A stretch of 64,000 nucleotides of DNA from Buxus sempervirens. Taxonomy: Eukaryota > Streptophyta > Magnoliopsida > Buxales > Buxaceae. Location: NCBI GenBank assembly GCA_947561395.2, contig OX387190.1, forward strand, positions 24,670,858 to 24,734,857. The letters are read 5' to 3'. Made by a program: the position numbers and the translations under genes. A model generated the notes under the pieces. That model saw only the letters and a list, made by a program, of their open reading frames with translations. It made no database searches and was not told the DNA's origin. The first letter of the stretch is position 1. Every line of letters begins with the position of its first letter. Below are positions 46,855 to 58,315 of the stretch, piece after piece.

Positions 46855-47947
46855 AGGGAGGGAGAGAGAGAGAGAGACTTTTGCTTTCATCTAAATATAT
46901 TTGAAATATCAGAGAATAGTATGTTGAAAAATATAAAATATGAGAACTCGAGAGAGAGAGAGAGAGAAAATCTTATTTAAGCACGTTAAATATTAAACCA
47001 AACAGGTGACCTTAATTTGACGGAGAGAGGCAGAGGTTGTCTTTTTACATACATCGTGGAGCGAAAGAAAACTAAAGAACGACTTCAGTATCCTCATCAA
47101 ACTCATAACACATGTGACAATGGAATGCTGTACGATTCAATTTTGAATTTATGGCCTTCCATCAACAATTGTGAATTCATTCTGTGAAACCTTCATCATA
47201 TTGCCAAACCAACTATTTTTTGTATTCTCTTGGTTGTACCTGCCTCATATATATTATCCATATGATAAGTTGATGTTAAGAACAATTTCTAGCATGGTAC
47301 TCTTCAAGAGAAATTCTTAATGGAACACGCATCTAGTTTTGCTGATCCAACACGCCCCAAACGAGTATGAATTCTTCAAGAATCTGGTGCTCTTAATTAG
47401 TTTGTGTGCATTGTACCAGAGATCAGGGCCATTTTTAGATAACTCAATGGCTAAGGCCAGAATTTGAATTGGTGGTCTTACTTTAAGAAATACCTTTTCT
47501 GCTCCATCTACCACTAGAATTCTTTATGTATCTCCTATTTTTTTCTTATTATCCTAATTTGGTCTTCTTTTCTGAATTCATCTGTCATAGATGCAAGAAA
47601 TAGCAAAAGGAGATACTAAATTGATACTCAGGGCAATGCGGCTTTCAAAAGTTGTAGAAGTCAAAGTAAGTCTCATTTGACATTCTAACACTACTACTAA
47701 TTGAATGGATGATATATCTGTAACTTTCTTTTATCTTTAGGGAGAGAAGTTGCGGAGACGTGGGGACTGGAAGCTTTGGGTTTTGCAGCCTCAGTCGAAC
47801 AATACGCATCCAACCCCAGAGATGCTTCTTACTGGCATTCAAAATATGCAAATTGATGGGCAAAATACACAAGCAGTGGAATCAAAAGGAGGCCTGTCTG
47901 TGTGTAGTACATCTGGAAATTCTGAAGTCCCCAATGCGTCTGAGTGA
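41120..47947 (+). CDS. LARP1-like: La-related protein, LARP1b/c type (456 aa)
   Basis: Exons 41102-41290 (ATG at 41120), 41579-42179, 42277-42499, 42580-42673, 47591-47665 and 47741-47947 (TGA). All introns are GT..AG and all phases join. Residues 25-49 hold the family N-terminal motif ([16 protein letters not shown]). 50-300 is Ser/His/Asn/Pro-rich disorder ([27 protein letters not shown]). 316-402 is the La motif winged helix ([62 protein letters not shown]). The DM15 repeats of LARP1a are absent, as in plant LARP1b/1c, which bind mRNA 3' regions and affect mRNA stability and leaf senescence. Two La-motif positions are odd: FSK in place of the usual FSD, and DHHL where DxFL/DxYL is usual. 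The upstream frame DAFSVN is open to the acceptor, so an earlier start through another exon is possible but not seen. Confidence 0.93.
41579..42179 (+). CDS. LARP1-like: LARP1-like exon 2: disordered Ser/His/Asn-rich region
   Basis: 601 bp, acceptor aattgcag, donor GTGAAT at 42180. Contains a poly-Ser tract (about residues 123-137) and the HHFPSHQRG and RRxNxW-like basic/aromatic segments common in plant LARP1b/c. Confidence 0.92.
42277..42499 (+). CDS. LARP1-like: LARP1-like exon 3: Pro-rich region and La motif start
   Basis: Acceptor ttacag, donor GTGATT at 42500. Pro-rich ([15 protein letters not shown]) and then ILNQVEYYF, the first La-motif helix with the conserved Gln and Tyr pair. Confidence 0.93.
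42580..42673 (+). CDS. LARP1-like: LARP1-like exon 4: La motif centre
   Basis: Acceptor attcag, donor GTGAGC at 42674; 94 bp, only 80 bp after exon 3. [12 protein letters not shown] and [16 protein letters not shown]. Confidence 0.92.
44176..45000 (-). CDS. L1 LINE ORF2 C-terminus: zinc-binding region and RNase H
   Basis: Open from about 45000 to the stop at 44176; the first Met is at 44928. [29 protein letters not shown], then the RNase H domain: [20 protein letters not shown] (catalytic Asp), [13 protein letters not shown] (Glu), [14 protein letters not shown] (Asp) and [14 protein letters not shown] (Asp). So all four acidic residues of the RNase H fold appear present. It is a fragment, not an autonomous gene. 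Confidence 0.85.
   Translation of the reverse strand, partial: AFIHCPFAGAIWCCFIRDTGDSWAMPGKAIDLINQWRFPGIGKSGKILYRMLFHAVFWFIWKERNSRIFEDKKSSLNSMIEAIRISVGLWTSRYPQFQGFSGIDIVRSWATVCFSSPFVVLPHCAWIPPSEGSIKLNFDGCSLGNPGAAGVGGVFRDHHGNVIAAYRGPIGVADSTRAELLALITGICYIHTMGLRDVVIEGDAANVVGWMTRESSGPWRYLDQIRLARFLVRSLNVSFKHVLRAANDVADSLAKIGASCTSLVFGDLSSCMDT
44996..45205 (+). pseudogene. Inverted L1 reverse transcriptase fragment
   Basis: [33 protein letters not shown] and [11 protein letters not shown] are RT blocks 3-4 of plant L1. Orientation is opposite to the rest of the element, and it ends at the target duplication. Confidence 0.88.
46822..46876. repeat. (GA)n / GGGA microsatellite
   Basis: A GA dinucleotide tract interrupted by GGGAGGGAGGGAGGGA, on the sense strand of a long intron. 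Confidence 0.9.
47591..47665 (+). CDS. LARP1-like: LARP1-like exon 5: La motif
   Basis: Acceptor gtcatag, donor GTAAGT at 47666; 25 codons. [19 protein letters not shown] corresponds to the xLTxxxxLIxxALxxSxxVEV helix and wing. Confidence 0.9.
47741..47947 (+). CDS. LARP1-like: LARP1-like exon 6 with stop
   Basis: Acceptor tctttag; [15 protein letters not shown] closes the La motif, followed by a short polar tail and TGA at 47945. Confidence 0.92.
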   Translation, partial: GEKLRRRGDWKLWVLQPQSNNTHPTPEMLLTGIQNMQIDGQNTQAVESKGGLSVCSTSGNSEVPNASE

Positions 47948-48339
47948 AAGTATATGATGAATGAAAAGGACAAAAAGAACAATAAAATGGAAAAAACGAC
48001 AGGTAAATTGCCTGATGTTCACTTTAGTGTATAGAAGTTCAGATTACACTTTTATTCTTATGTAGCACTCTTTTCTACTCCTAATCAAAGATTCACTTAC
48101 TCTCAGTTGCTGAATATTACTATTTGGGGTTGTCTATTCAAATTGGTGAATTCTACTTTGAATCCTCATTGATGTCAAATTCTATCAACAATCCGCTTGA
48201 ATGTTATATTATGTATTGTAGATTAACACTTTCTGTATCACTTTTTTCATTATCATGCATCCTTGATAGAAGCAGTGAATTGGCTTAATTCTTGTTAGGG
48301 TGGTTGATGTCAGTTCTAGTTTCAAATCTGATATCTTGT

Positions 48340-48560
48340 TTCACTTTCATTCTAGTGGGCCCAACCTACGCAGGGACTAGCATTTTGTCCATAAGTGTAA
48401 GGCTCAGCCTGCCAACATGAGAATGAATGTTTGAGTAAGAGCTTGGTTTGTCCGAAGGGCCACTCCTCCTGAGACATCCCTTTAGAGGGGCCAACACAGG
48501 CTCATGATCCTTTTATGGTTAGTCTAGTTCTATTCTTGCAAGAGGATTGAGTAATATTGC
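48340..48560. mobile_element. Possible decayed SINE shared with 18.2 kb
   Basis: gtgtaaggctcagcctgcca.. acatgagaatgaatgtttgag resembles the 18225-18260 segment (aagccccaagctaccaatgt, gagaatctgggtttgag). Weak box B. Similarity judged by eye only. Confidence 0.3.
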
Positions 48561-49454
48561 AAGGCACAGGTATCATTTTAGAATGTAGTTTGTCCCTAGT
48601 AGAAAGCCAATTCTTTCATAATCATTTGATTGAAAGATACTCGTTGAGCAACTGGATTTATAGATGGAATGGGCAACACAAATCCTGTTCCTCCATCTAG
48701 GATTTTGTTAAAAGCTCAATTATTTAAGTTTCCTACATGTAGGCAATTTAGCCAAGTGCTTATGTTGTCTATAGCTTGGAGATTTAGCTAAATCACAGTA
48801 TGTTGTACACGTAAATAAGTGCGTGTAACATGTAAATTAGTACATTCGAAATCACTTGTAACAGAGTGATCTGTAATCTTGTACAAAAAGAAGGGTATCT
48901 AATATGTGAATTGATGCATTCAAAATTGCTTATAGGCAATTTACTTTTAAACCTTAGGCTATGTTTAATCCACCCCATTGCCGTCCCTAGTTAACATGTT
49001 TTCTTTGAATCTTTGTATTAACAACTTAAAGGTTTAAGAGAAAAAGGAAGAAGATTAGAAGACTTAGAGACAACTGCTACGCAATAAAATTGGGAGGTTC
49101 CTTCATCCACAAAGGAAAACCAAAAACATGTTGAGCGGTGTAGTTCTCCACTCTATTAACACTATGAGATCAATCGAAATGTAGAATCTTATAAATAACA
49201 ATTTAGAAGTGGGTTTTATCATGCCACTTCCAGTGATACAAATCCATCCTATTAGAGGATGAATTATCACTTTGTGATTTGTTCTTATGCCGTTATATGG
49301 TTTTGGTGTAACCATGTTGCGTTATCGCCACTGTTGTTGGCAGTGTAGATTTAATTGCGGGAAGAAACACCTTATTGTTATAATCTTACAACCCTGGTGT
49401 AATATAGTTTTCAAAGGCAAAAGCTGAGCCAGCAAGATGATCCATTAAATAACC

Positions 49455-49690
49455 CGCTAGGGTTGCCCAGTTGATAAGGGGAGACCCATGGGTTTACCAC
49501 AAAAAAGGGGAGACCCATGGGATGCAATGTAAACCTAAATGTCCTGGGTTCAAACCTCCTTGTGGTATTTTCTAACTTGAATGATACACGGGCGGGCCTT
49601 GCGGGTGGCTTCATGTATTCGGGAATTTATTCCCCTAGGGCAGGTCCAATCGAGACCCTGCCTAGGGTAGGTTCCCACGCCACAGAAAAA
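49455..49690 (+). mobile_element. tRNA-derived SINE with AAG-repeat tail
   Basis: Head gttgcccagttgataagggg (A box-like), B box gggttcaaacctcc about 90 bp later (spacing enlarged by an internal ggggagacccatggg duplication), a tRNA-unrelated body (ggcgggccttgcgggtggct, gagaccctgcctagggtagg) and an A-rich tail grading into (AAG)n at 49691-49727. Confidence 0.65.
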
Positions 49691-49999
49691 AAAAACAAAA
49701 GAAGAAGAAGAAGAAGAAGAAGAAAAGAGATGACCTGTTAAATCTTATCACATGGTTATTAAGTAACATTTACTTAAAATTAGGGTTATAAAAGTATGAT
49801 TTCAGCTAGAGACCAGCTGTTAATCTGAATTGACTCCTTTTGCGTGGCCAATCAGTAATTGAATTCTCGAATTATGCTTGTGACTAGGATCATTAAAACT
49901 TTCGCGTTACCAATTTTGAAAATACAAGTTTGGGCCTAAGTTGAGTTGGCTGCCCCTCCACCCCATTTGGGATCTTGCTCTGGTAAGATTTATGCCTAT

Positions 50000-50930
50000 T
50001 TTTACTCATATAAGGCCGATCAGATAGAGTTTATACAAAAATTTGAGCGTAAAAAATAAACTGATCAAATACAAACAAATAAAATAAAATTTTAATTTTA
50101 CCGATACATCAGGTGTGGTATTGTGATTCCTCTAATTCCTTCAAAATATTCGATTGATCCAAAGTCAAGCTTCGTTCTTCCTTGATGAGCGGATATAAAA
50201 GAAAACAATAGATTTGATAGATTTCGCATGCAGATATGTGCATGTTGGAAATATAAATCAAACCTGTGCACAACCGAAGCTGCGAATCATCTACTGATTA
50301 CACCCATGTTAGAGAATTGGATATACAATTCTCTTTTTCCACAATATAAGTCCTACCCAATAAATGGACGGGCTCCAAAATATCTCAGACACTGCGAGAT
50401 CCAGAAAATCGAGTTTCCTACACAAAGAAAGCACTATTGCACAAATCTCACTCTCACAAGCAAACTGTTTAAGCAGCATACACACTTCTCTAGATCATCC
50501 TCCTCTGATAGGGGAGGAAAACTTTTACTAATGGGCCAATAGTAAATGCCATTAAGGGGTGTGTTTATGGGAATAAAACTCCCTCCTTAATAACACTTTT
50601 TGATAGTTCTCATTAATTGGGCGTTTAATCTAAGAAACGGACAGGAGTGCGGGATTTGTGCAAAAGTCTTTGACTTGTGTGCTTGTAGAATATTTAGAAA
50701 TTTTTATTTTTTGTATAGATCTTGGGCTAGAGCATACCAAATACGATGCTTGAATCTTCAGATCTAAACACATATTTAAGCTTCTAAATCTTCAAGGCTT
50801 TGGATCTTCAGAATAACTTCAGTTTTTCTTTGAATTTCTATGGTGTCTATAGATAGATTGAGAGCACCACCTTATCAAGTGTGGATAGGGTAGAATTCTT
50901 TATATGCCATATAGGGATGTCAATGGGGCG
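50000..50930. other. Intergenic, unassigned
   Basis: Contains an open + frame of 104 codons at 50228-50542 with no recognisable domain. The region has LTR-like character but no paired repeat was found. Confidence 0.4.
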
Positions 50931-51019
50931 GCTTAAATAGACAACTCTCCCCCGCTATGCTCCAACCTTAATGGTTGGGGTTTGGTATTGCAAGAAATTG
51001 CAAGATTTATGCTTCCACT

Positions 51020-52850
51020 TGAGTGTATGAATATTGAAACCTAACGTGAGAGAAAAAGGGATGAAATTAAAGACTTCTGAAATTGTTAATTTATTCGCTG
51101 ATTCAGGTGTTGTATATATACAGTCATATACAAGATTCAAATAACTATTCTAGTTACAACAAAATAGATACAGAGGTTTGAGATCCTAAAATAGAGGAGA
51201 TAATCTTCATTTGAATCCATTGGATAAGATCATGATGCTGTATGTCCATTACGCCCCCGCAAGACGTGTGTGCCATCAGAAACACCGATCTTGGACCTTA
51301 ATTGATTGAATCTTTGTCTGCTTAGTGCTTTGGTTAGCAGGTCAGCTAGTTGATCAATTGTGCTAACATGAGATACTTGAAGAATACCCTTTGCAACCAG
51401 GTCACGAACAAAGTGTAAATCAATTGCAATGTGTTTCATTCTGAGTGCATAACTGGATTGAGACTTAACTGAGTTGCTCTAATGTTATCACAGTATAGAG
51501 TAGGAGCCGAAGGAAGAGAGAAATCGAGTTCATGAAGAAGGGAGCGGATCCATACCAGTTTTGATGTAGCTGTAGCAAGTGCTCTATATTCAGATTCAGT
51601 AGATGATCGAGCAACAGCTCTTTGCCTTCGAGTACTCCATGAAATAGGAGAATCTCCAAGAAAAATAAGATATGCAGAAGTAGATTTTCTATCATGATTG
51701 CTGGCCCAGTCAGCATCAGAGTAACCTTTGAGAGAGAGCTGTGTAGAGTGCCGAATGAGAATACCATGATTAATGGTGTTTTTAATATAACGAAGCACCC
51801 TCTTTGTAACAGTCCAATGAAGTTGGCTGGGTCGATGCATGAATTGTGCCAATTTATTAACTGCAAAGGCAACATCTGGACGTGTGAATGAAACATATTG
51901 AAGTGCCCCGATGACTTTGTGATATTCGGTGCAATCAAAAGCTCCAGATCCGTCATCGAGTACCAATTTATCTTTGGTGGCCATAGGAGTAGTTACAGAC
52001 TTAGCACTTGTCATTTGTGTCCGAGCAAGAAGATTCCGCACATATTTATGTTACGAGAGAAACAAACCATCATGAACAGGAATAACCTCTACACCCAAAA
52101 AATGGTGAAGTGGACCGAGATCCTTGAGAGAGAATTGAAGACCCAACTCATCTATAACTTTGCTAATGAACTTCTGATTATTGCCTGTAAGAATTAAATC
52201 GTCCACATATATAAGAAAATAAAGAATGAGATCATCCTTGTTGTAGATAAAGAGGGAAATGTCTGACTTTGAATTCACAAATCCAAAGCATAAAAGACAC
52301 GAACTAAGTGCCTGGTACCTTGCTCATGGGGCTTGTTTAAGCCCATAGATAGACTTCTTAAATCTACAGACATGAGAAGGAAAAGAAGTGTCAACAAAAC
52401 CAGGTGGTTGCGCCATGTACACTGCTTCTGTATGTGTGCCATGCAAGAAGGAATTATTAACATCTAGTTGCCTCAAACTCCATCCTTTAGACACTGCAAT
52501 CAATAAAATAGTTCGAACAGTAACTAGCTTAACAACAGGATTGAAGGTCTCTGTATAGTCCACTCTTGGACGTTGGTGGAAACCTTTGCTACAAGCCGAG
52601 CCTTGTAGCATTCAATAGATCCATCAGCATGCCGCTTAATACGGAAGACCCATTTACAACCCACTAAGTTTTGGGAGGTACTTTTGGGAACCAACTCTCA
52701 GGTTCCATGACGAAGCAAAGCATTGAACTTAGTTGACATAGCATGACGCCAATGAGGGTCCTTGAGTGCTTAGGTAACACGTGTACGAGATTTGGGTTCA
52801 AATTTACTGGTGGTGTAAGGTTTTAACCAAGGGTAGCATTGACAACCAAA
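51020..52850 (-). mobile_element. Ty1/copia retrotransposon, 3' half, degenerate
   Basis: Minus strand, in order: RT from about 52790 ([47 protein letters not shown]), the YVDD box ([13 protein letters not shown], about 52200), then RNase H ([62 protein letters not shown]) to 51230. The order RT-RNase H with no downstream integrase is copia-type. Stops and frameshifts at 52612, 52300, 52045 and 51437. 51020-51225 looks like the 3' LTR (tgtatatatacaacacctg). Gag, protease and integrase are missing. Confidence 0.9.
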
Positions 52851-52934
52851 GACCTTTAATTTGTGATAATTAGGTGGCCAACCAAACAATGATTGGAGGT
52901 CACACTTGATAATTAGGTGGCCGACTAAATATTC

Positions 52935-54375
52935 ACGGAAACTCTCCGGAAGACAAAAAGAAAAGGGGCAAAGGAATGATATAAGGATTGGAGGTCACAC
53001 TTGATCTTTATCTACAAACCTAGATATAGGAGAACGACAAGGCAAGGAAAAAAAAATTAGGAGACGACAAGATGAAGATGAAGAAGAACCTAAATTGCTC
53101 AACTTTCATTGCTTAAAATGTATCTTAGACAATATGGCAGCGCTCAGGTGCAGTTTCTCGGCGTGTTTGTCCGCTTGGGAGCGCCTGGGGCACCATAGTA
53201 GCACTCAACAACATTTTTTAAGCGAGCATAGAAGTTTCTAGGGGACGCTTGGTCACTGTAGATGGTTTTTCAAAGAAAACAGGCCAAAAGGGATGGCAAC
53301 ACAGTGCTGGAGTGCTCTAAGCCACAGGTATGCGCCAGCTACACATAGGCGCTAGCCCAGTGCGTCGGGGGGTACCCGTGCGCTCCTATGTCCGACCCGC
53401 TGTCCTGGCCCGTTTTCAGAAAAAAGGCAAAATGAATGTGTACAGGGGTAGCATGGGCCCGCGCATGCCAAGCGCTAGTGGGCCGCTCATGAGCGAAAAG
53501 CCTAGCGTGCCTGGGTCGTACTTGTGTGCCCTTGCGCTCTCAGATCCAACCTAGTGTCCCAGCCCCCGCCTTCAAAAAGGAAAAAAAATTTTGCAGGCTC
53601 TATGGGCCGCGCACACTGTGCGAGCCTATAGCTAGTAGGCCATGCACGCAGGGAAGCCCAATGTGCCTGGGCATACCCGCGCGTGTCGCGCCCCACACTT
53701 GGCCCGAAGCTCCGCCCAAAAGAAAAAATAATAATAATAATATAAGTGGGCATTGGGCCCTGAAATGAGGCTCGTGCGCGAGAGACTTGCGTGCGCGGGC
53801 CAAGCAAGCCCAGTCACACTTGACCTAGGTGCGTATAAACCTGGGCTGATCCTGGGGCCCGAAACGTCAGCTTGTGACTTGTTCCAACCGGGTTATATGA
53901 CCCATTTGGCCCGAAACCACTTCTTTATGGGTTTTAACCCATTTTCAAGTCAAATCTAGCCTAGAAAAAATCCAGAAAAATCTCTGAAGCCTTATGGAAC
54001 CCAAATCTGCGCAAAATTCATTCCAAATAGTGATAAAAAAAAAATCAAATACACCTCTTTCCTTTATTAAAAGTGGTTTTAAGTGTCCTAAATTGGACCA
54101 ACCCCTTTTGCAATTGAATCGAACATTTTCCACATCAAACCAAAGTCCCCCATGTTGAACCAAGCCCCCTATATCAGATACATTTCAAGTTGTGAAGGCT
54201 GAGCAATTCAGGTCTTCTTCATCTTCTTGCCGCCTCCTAATTTTTTTCCTTGCCTTGTTGTTCTCCTATATCTGGTTCTGTAGATAAAGATCAAGTGTGA
54301 CCTCCAATCCTTATCTCATTCCTTTGCCCCTTTTCTTTTTGTCTTCCAGAGCCTTGCCGTGAATATTTAGAGAGA
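52935..54375. repeat. Inverted repeat arms (~190 bp) around direct-repeat copy A
   Basis: 52935-53118 and 54190-54375 are reverse complements at high identity. Shared blocks include TATTCACGG, GGATTGGAGGTCACACTTGA, TCTTTATCTACA and GGAGAACGACAAGGCAAG. Such arms suggest either a terminal-inverted-repeat element or a later inversion of part of the family. Confidence 0.75.
53022..54176. repeat. 1.15-kb repeat, copy A
   Basis: Starts GATATAGGAGAACGACAAGG and ends ..CCAAGCCCCCTATATCA, so its tips are a short inverted motif (GATATAGG / CCTATATC). Unusually GC-rich in the middle (53150-53830). Direct copy of 54608-56531 minus that copy's insert. Open frames inside are by-products of composition. 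Confidence 0.85.
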
Positions 54376-54607
54376 GATTTCAGAGAATAATTAGAAGCCC
54401 ATATCTTATCTTTTCATAGAACACTCCTGAATACTTTCTCTTCTTATCTCCTAGGATCTCTCTTGATTTGTTTGCCGGATCTCCTTCCTTTTTTTTTCTC
54501 TCTAAACTCATCCCTTTTATAGAACATTGGACATGGGGTAGTTATGAAACTACCCCACTCAAAGAGGTTACAACTCCCACTTTAAGGCTCCCAAAGAGCG
54601 TTAAAGT

Positions 54608-56531
54608 GTGATATAGGAGAACGACAAGGCAAGAAAAAAAATTAGGAGGCGGCAAGATGAAGATGAAGAACCTGAATTGCTCAACCTTCACTGCATGAAA
54701 TGTATCTGAGACACTATGACAGCGCTCAGGGGCAGTTTATCGACGTGTTTGTCCGCTTGGGAGTGCCTGGGGCGCCATGGTAGCACTCAACAACATTTTT
54801 CAAGCAAGCATAGCACTTTTTTGGTGGAAGCTTAGTCGCTGCAGATGGTTTTTTTGGAGAAAACAGGCCAACAGTGACTGCAGCACAATGCTGCGGGTAC
54901 GCGCCGGCCCAGCACATTTGGGCCACGCACAGGATCTTGTCTAGTGCATCTAGGCGTACTTGTGCACTCCTATGTCCGACCCGGCATCTCGGCCCATTTT
55001 CAAAAAAAAAAAAGAAGGCAAAAAAAATGTGTATAGGGGCGACATGGGCCGCGCATAGCCCATCACTAGTCCTTTTCGAAGTAGGAGCTGTTTGGATATG
55101 GCAAATCGCCTTTTTCTCGATGCAATTTTCATACAAACTCACGAAGAAGCAGTCCCATAGATGACTAGAAGGAAAGGAGAAGCTGTTCTTGCTAGAGCCT
55201 TTAGCTCGATAGTAGGATTAGGCTTATCTGCTATCGTCGACTCTGAACGAATGCTTTCATGGGAACAACCTAGGTAAAGCTGCCTTCTTCTTGTTGATGT
55301 AATTGCCCTCGATATGTAGTTGAATTGAGATTGGCCTTGGTCTTCTTTAGAAAGAGAGTACCACTCAAATCAAATCTATGGCTATGTCTGGATCTAACTC
55401 TCTCTCCCATCCCAACTTTGGAAGCTCATGCAATGATAAATCACCTTCCTTGCTTAGGACTGTTTACCCTCAATTCTTAGCATCCTGCCTTTAAATAGAC
55501 GATTAAATAGATGATTCTCAATGCTTTGAATAGCCCTAGTTTCATACAGGAATTGGAACATCACTTACTCAAATCCCTCAATCCAGACTTCCTTCAAACA
55601 AGTGTCTTTCTCGAAGAGCAGATATGGCATTTTTTCTATTATATGATAAACCAAAAGATCGAATTTGTTCACTGCTAAACAAGAGTTCCGAGTTGATTTG
55701 GTCTAAATCCTTTCCTTTCTTCTTGCCATCTCCACTGGCAAGTCAAGTCTCATCCCTAGCTTGGATACTTTACTATAGGCATTATTCTATGATTTGATCT
55801 CAAAAGAGTGAAGATTAGGATTGGATGCTATTCCAATCTCCCTCATCTCATAATCCAATTCACTGTAGATTGTTCATTCCCTTGCTTTGTTCGGGCAATG
55901 ATTTTGATTCTTCTTTGCTTGCCCACTCTATTATATTGTCCACAGATTCTTATTAGAAAAAGTTAGCCCTAGCTAGTTCCCGGTGAACTAGCAGCGGACG
56001 CATCAATAGCTACAGACGCGGAGGAATAAATTATAGAGCTAGTGGGAGGACTTTGCCAAGAGCTTCAGCCCGCGTGCCTAAAAGAAAAAAATAATAATAA
56101 TAATATAAGTGGGCGTTGGGTCTTGAAACTAGGCCCGTGCACTAGAGACTTGCGCATGGGGACCAAGCAAGCCCAATCGCCCCTGACCCAGGTGCGTATA
56201 AACCTGGGCTAATCCTGGAGCCCGAAACATGAACCCGTGACCTTGTTCTGACCTGGTTATATGACTCATCTGGCTCGGAACCACTTCTTTATGGGTTTTA
56301 ACACATTTTCAAGTCAAATCCAACCTAGAAAAAATCCCCAAAATCCCTGAAGCCTTCTAGAACCCAATTCTATCCAAAATTCACTCCAAATAGTGATACA
56401 AAAATCAAATACCCCTCTTTTATTTATTAAAAGTGGCTTAAAGTGTCATAAATTGGACCAACCCCTTTTGCAATTAAATCAAACCTTTTCCAAATCAAAC
56501 CAAAGTCCCTCATGTTGAACCAAGCCCCTTA
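54608..56531. repeat. 1.15-kb repeat, copy B, split by a ~1-kb insert
   Basis: The same order of sequence as copy A at 54608-55072 and about 56085-56531, including GATATAGGAGAACGACAAGG, CAGCGCTCAGG, AATAATAATAATATAAGTGG and CCCGAAAC. 55076-56080 has no counterpart in copy A, although the A sequence between these points (about 53470-53720) is missing here. Confidence 0.85.
55076..56070. other. Probable mitochondrial DNA insertion (NUMT)
   Basis: A ~1-kb block unlike everything around it: balanced base composition, many CTAG/TCGA-rich stretches (gctagagcctttagctcgat, gtcgactctgaacgaatgct, gcggacgcatcaatagctac, agctagtgggaggactttgc). This style is characteristic of plant mitochondrial intergenic DNA. 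No gene inside. Assignment rests on sequence style and memory of such DNA, not on a search. Confidence 0.45.
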
Positions 56532-57349
56532 TATCAAACCAAATTATTCCAAATCTAACCCAAATGTTCCAAATTGACTCGAACTTATGCAAATCATGGC
56601 ATTTAAAGCAAACCAAATGAAGTTTCCCATACAGTTAAACCGATTCAAACTAATTCAAACCGTTCCATCTATGTTTCAGTTTAAACCAAACTTAAACCAA
56701 AATCTTGTAACCCAAACCAAACTTTAAATCCCAAATCCCATTGAACTACAATATGTCTTGATCCCAAATACTTGGGTATGTAGGTAGCCCGAACATTGGG
56801 TTCAGCCATAATAACAAAAACACAAATCAAACCAAGTATTTCTATATATACTTTGAGAGTTAGAATCAAAGGGTTGTTCTGGAGACTAGGATATAATTAA
56901 AGGCCAATGGCCTTAAATGGGTCCGTACCCTACAAAATAAAACCCACAATAATGGGTGAAATCGTGTTCGATCAAATATTACAATTTTTGGTCAACATGG
57001 TTTTTGGCACGCCTTGATCTAACAATTCAAAAGTTCAATTCAGGTTATCCTTATCTTTGAGCTTCACTTGATCTCCTTCTTTTCTTCTCTCCTTTCTTTC
57101 CCAATCATCTTCATCTTGACTTACCCAAATATGTTGCAGTGCTCTGGGCCCACCACCTACAATACCACCATGTACAACTTCCCATACAGCTCATATGAGG
57201 GACATGAAATAATGCTATGGTATTTCTTTGTAAAAGGAATTTTTGGTCTTTTGCAAGGTGTAGACACCTGATTTTTGCACCCCTAAAATGAAGAAAAATG
57301 AAAAGTCAAACTAAAAGTCAAACCCAGAAGGGTCAAAAGTTGACTTTTT

Positions 57350-58060
57350 GATCTGGCATGAATTGACCACCAAACTTCATATCATTGGATAGAGGATTCC
57401 GATATGGTTCTAACGGCACCAAGATTGTCCAAATCGGAGTCCAAATGAAGAAGTTATGAGCTGGTCAAAACTGGGAATAGCAGAAATCAACTTTCTGCTA
57501 AAACCCAGATCAGTTGTCTGATCTAGCCCCAACAGAGAGAGCACTTCGACACGATTCTAACGCAACCAAGTTTGCTGGAATCGGAGTCTCGGATAAGAAA
57601 TTATGAGCAAAATCGGTTCCCGGAGGGCAGTTTTGATTTTTTGCCAAAAGTTGAATCAATAGTTCAATTTTATACTGGCAGATAGAGATTTCCGACACGA
57701 TCCTAACGCAACTAAATTTGCTAGAATCGGAGTCCGGATAAAGAAGTTATGGGCCGGTCAAACTTGGAAGTAGCAGAAGTTGGCTTTTTGCTAAACTCCT
57801 AATTAGCTGCTCAATTTCATACCAGCAGAAAGAGCACATCGACATGATTCCAACGCAAGTGAGTTTGCTGGAATCGGAGTCCCGGATAAAGAGATATGAG
57901 CAAAATTGGCTCCGGGACGCGACTTTGCACTTCTGCTAAAAAACCTAAGTTTGCTGCTAAATTCTAGCTCAATGGATAGAGCATCTCGAGCTTATTCCAA
58001 TGACACTAAGTTTGTTGAAATCGGATATCAGATGAAAGAGTTGTGAGCAGTCAAAATTTC
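57350..58060. repeat. Five degenerate ~150-bp repeats in the gypsy LTR
   Basis: Units near 57360, 57520, 57660, 57820 and 57970 share GATAGAGxxTTCCGACACGA, TAACGCAACxAAGTTTGCTG, GAATCGGAGTCxCGGATAAA and TTATGAGC. A graded tandem array upstream of the TATA box. Confidence 0.85.
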
Positions 58061-58315
58061 AATAAATCTGCACATGTGGCAAGAATCAAAGAAAGGACAA
58101 AAGAATAAAAATCTAATAATAAAATAATAATATAATATAAATATCTAAGTAATTAAATTAAAAAAAAAAACTTAGGAAATAAGAATGGACGAATTCTTCC
58201 ATGTGGAGAATTCATCCAACACTTGCTTGGAGAATAAGAAAGGAATCAAGTCATCATTGTTTTTTAAAAAAAAAAAAAGACATGATATAACAAATATTTG
58301 TATTTTGGTCATTTT

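Larger units (their letters stand above)
42674..47590 (+). other. 4.9-kb intron within the La-motif coding region
   Basis: Besides the L1 at 44041-45205 it holds (TA)n near 43309-43327 and GA-rich tracts at 43175-43206, 46735-46755, 46822-46876 and 46949-46968. No other gene seen. Confidence 0.8.
35865..48250 (+). other. LARP1-like: LARP1b/c-like gene: transcribed region
   Basis: A CT-rich leader exon (about 35865-36018, ending ..cattccttag before GTATGT) is followed by a 5.1-kb 5' UTR intron, six coding exons and a 3' UTR to about 48250. The transcript start is inferred from the switch from very AT-rich DNA to tcacgactcactcatcactc and a (CT)9 tract typical of plant 5' UTRs. The 4.9-kb intron inside the La motif is enlarged by an L1 insertion. 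Confidence 0.65.

Noticed and set aside
50228..50542. 104-codon + frame between the LARP1-like gene and the copia element
   Set aside because: No domain, no codon bias or splice context supporting a gene. The region resembles LTR debris but lacks a partner repeat.
51694..52197. Plus-strand frames opposite the copia RT/RNase H
   Set aside because: Shadows of the minus-strand copia coding sequence.
53330..55170. Several overlapping open frames on both strands (Arg/Pro/Ala-rich)
   Set aside because: Caused by the GC-rich middle of the 1.15-kb repeat. The frames are not conserved between copies A and B.
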